Assembly (NCBI GenBank): GCA_943370145.1
Contig: CALRPY020000071.1
Span: forward strand, 1 to 21,846
Length of the DNA stretch: 21,846 bases
DNA from: Ga0077536 sp943370145
GTDB taxonomy: Bacteria; Pseudomonadota; Gammaproteobacteria; Ga0077536
Reading direction: 5' to 3'
The stretch's first letter is position 1; each line of letters begins with the position of its first letter. Made by a program: the position numbers and the translations under genes. This document shows, piece after piece, positions 20,987 through 21,846 of this stretch. The notes under the pieces are model-generated. The model was given only the letters and a program-made list of their open reading frames with translations. It ran no database searches and had not been told where the DNA came from.

Positions 20987-21846
20987 ATGCCGGTACGTCG
21001 TGACTTCCTGGCCGCCTGTGCTGCCGTGCTGCCCGCGCTGGCAATCGCTGCGCCGCCGGGCGCGGCGCTCGATCCCGGGCGCAAGCGCAAGTTGCGCACG
21101 CGGCGCGTGCCGTCCAGCGGCGAGCGTCTCCCGGTGATCGGCATGGGCACCTCCGGCAGCTTCGAGGTCGGCGACAGCGAAGGGGCGCGCCGGCCACTGC
21201 GCGAGGTGCTGCGCCGCTTTCTCGACGCGGGCGCGACAGTCATCGACACCGCACCGACCTACGGCAGCGCGGAGGACGTGCTCGGCGCGCTGCTCGAGGA
21301 GGCGGGCGCCCGCGACCGGGTCTTCCTCGCGACCAAGCTGTCGGGCGTCAGCGGCCGTGACGCGGGCCACGCGCAGTTCGAGGCCTCGCTGCGCCGGCTG
21401 CGCACGGACCGCGTCGAACTGTTGCAGGTCCACAACCTGCGCGACACCGCGACCCAGCTCGGGGTCGCGCGCGAACTGCAGGCCGAGGGGCGCGTGAAAT
21501 ACGTGGGTCTCACGCATTACGTGGAAAGCGCGCACGACGAACTCGCCGAGCTGATGGCGCGACACAAGCCGGATTTCGTGCAGATCAACTACTCGCCCCT
21601 CGCGCGGGGTATCGAGCGGCGCGTGCTGCCGCTCGCCGGCGACCTCGGCATCGCGGTGATGATCAACCGCGCGTTCGAGGACGGCCGGCTGTTCGAGCGC
21701 GTCCGCAACCGTGCGCTGCCGGCCTGGGCGGCGGAGGTCGGCGCCGAGTCCTGGGCGCAGCTGTTCCTGAAGTTCGCGTTGAGCCCGCCGCAGGTCACCG
21801 TGGTCATTCCGGCGACCGCCAGGCCGCGCAACCAGAGCGACAATCT
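20987..21846 (+). CDS. Tat-signal aldo/keto reductase (3' end outside window)
   Basis: The first 286 codons of an aldo/keto reductase; the frame is still open at the window edge. It begins with a twin-arginine signal (RRDFLA, then a hydrophobic stretch to about residue 27), so the folded, NADPH-bound enzyme is probably exported to the periplasm. The catalytic tetrad is visible: Asp87 and Tyr92 in VIDTAPTYGSAEDVLG, Lys117 in FLATKLSG and His149 in LLQVHN. The later block GRVKYVGLTHYVES is also typical, and VVIPATARPRNQSDN is the cofactor-binding end of the barrel. AGGTGGAG lies 7 bases before the ATG. Periplasmic members of this family with Tat signals are common in Proteobacteria; the substrate is unknown. 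It is divergent from the FMN-binding protein. Confidence 0.92.
   Translation, partial: MPVRRDFLAACAAVLPALAIAAPPGAALDPGRKRKLRTRRVPSSGERLPVIGMGTSGSFEVGDSEGARRPLREVLRRFLDAGATVIDTAPTYGSAEDVLGALLEEAGARDRVFLATKLSGVSGRDAGHAQFEASLRRLRTDRVELLQVHNLRDTATQLGVARELQAEGRVKYVGLTHYVESAHDELAELMARHKPDFVQINYSPLARGIERRVLPLAGDLGIAVMINRAFEDGRLFERVRNRALPAWAAEVGAESWAQLFLKFALSPPQVTVVIPATARPRNQSDN

Noticed and set aside
19389..21137. Long plus-strand frame (582 codons) across the phosphodiesterase and FMN-protein genes
   Set aside because: It is antisense to two well-supported genes and runs into a third; it is a GC-driven shadow.

Overview
The window is about 21.8 kb of very GC-rich DNA with densely packed genes on both strands. 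The genes point to a free-living, motile, metabolically versatile Proteobacterium, most likely beta- or gammaproteobacterial. They include a flagellin, an acyl-CoA dehydrogenase, a PQQ-type dehydrogenase, a 2-hydroxychromene-2-carboxylate-isomerase-like protein, an RRM-type RNA-binding protein and a hybrid histidine kinase. The taxon is inferred from gene content and base composition only; no rRNA or tRNA is visible.

Layout. 1-273: the 3' end of a flagellin gene, followed by a repeat-like hairpin. 489-2294 (-): a fused ABC exporter. 2549-3066 (+): a small RRM protein with a hairpin-rich leader and a textbook intrinsic terminator. 3131-4267 (-): an acyl-CoA dehydrogenase. 4503-5339 (+): a cyclic-nucleotide-binding/DUF1003 membrane protein. 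5379-5690: a decayed copy of a receiver-domain end. 5891-8542 (+): an intact hybrid sensor kinase whose own receiver is the obvious sibling of that relic. 8648-9039: an unusual nested palindrome made of inverted-repeat pairs sharing one centre.

From 9109 to 15797 seven genes lie head to tail on the minus strand. In transcription order they are a secreted unknown protein, an amidase-signature hydrolase, a MAPEG protein, a Sir2 deacylase, an M20D amidohydrolase, a DsbA-fold isomerase and a polysaccharide deacetylase. Two tight pairs, MAPEG-Sir2 (17 bp gap) and isomerase-deacetylase (13 bp gap), are probable operons. The run is interrupted by a 404 bp gap that carries a second site of the same CTCCGTG-type repeat seen in the palindrome.

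The right part holds, on the plus strand, a periplasmic quinoprotein dehydrogenase lacking two canonical acidic active-site residues, a two-helix membrane protein and a stand-alone B3/B4-domain protein. These converge on a minus-strand glycerophosphodiester phosphodiesterase. The window closes with a divergent pair: an FMN-binding pyridoxamine-oxidase-like protein (-) and a Tat-signal aldo/keto reductase (+) that runs off the edge.

The genes do not form one pathway; they read as accessory catabolic and signalling functions. The least ordinary items are the nested palindrome at 8648-9039, the receiver relic at 5379-5690, the altered active site of the PQQ dehydrogenase, and the structured leader of the RRM gene. 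I found no CRISPR array, transposase, integrase, defence system or recognisable secondary-metabolite cluster.
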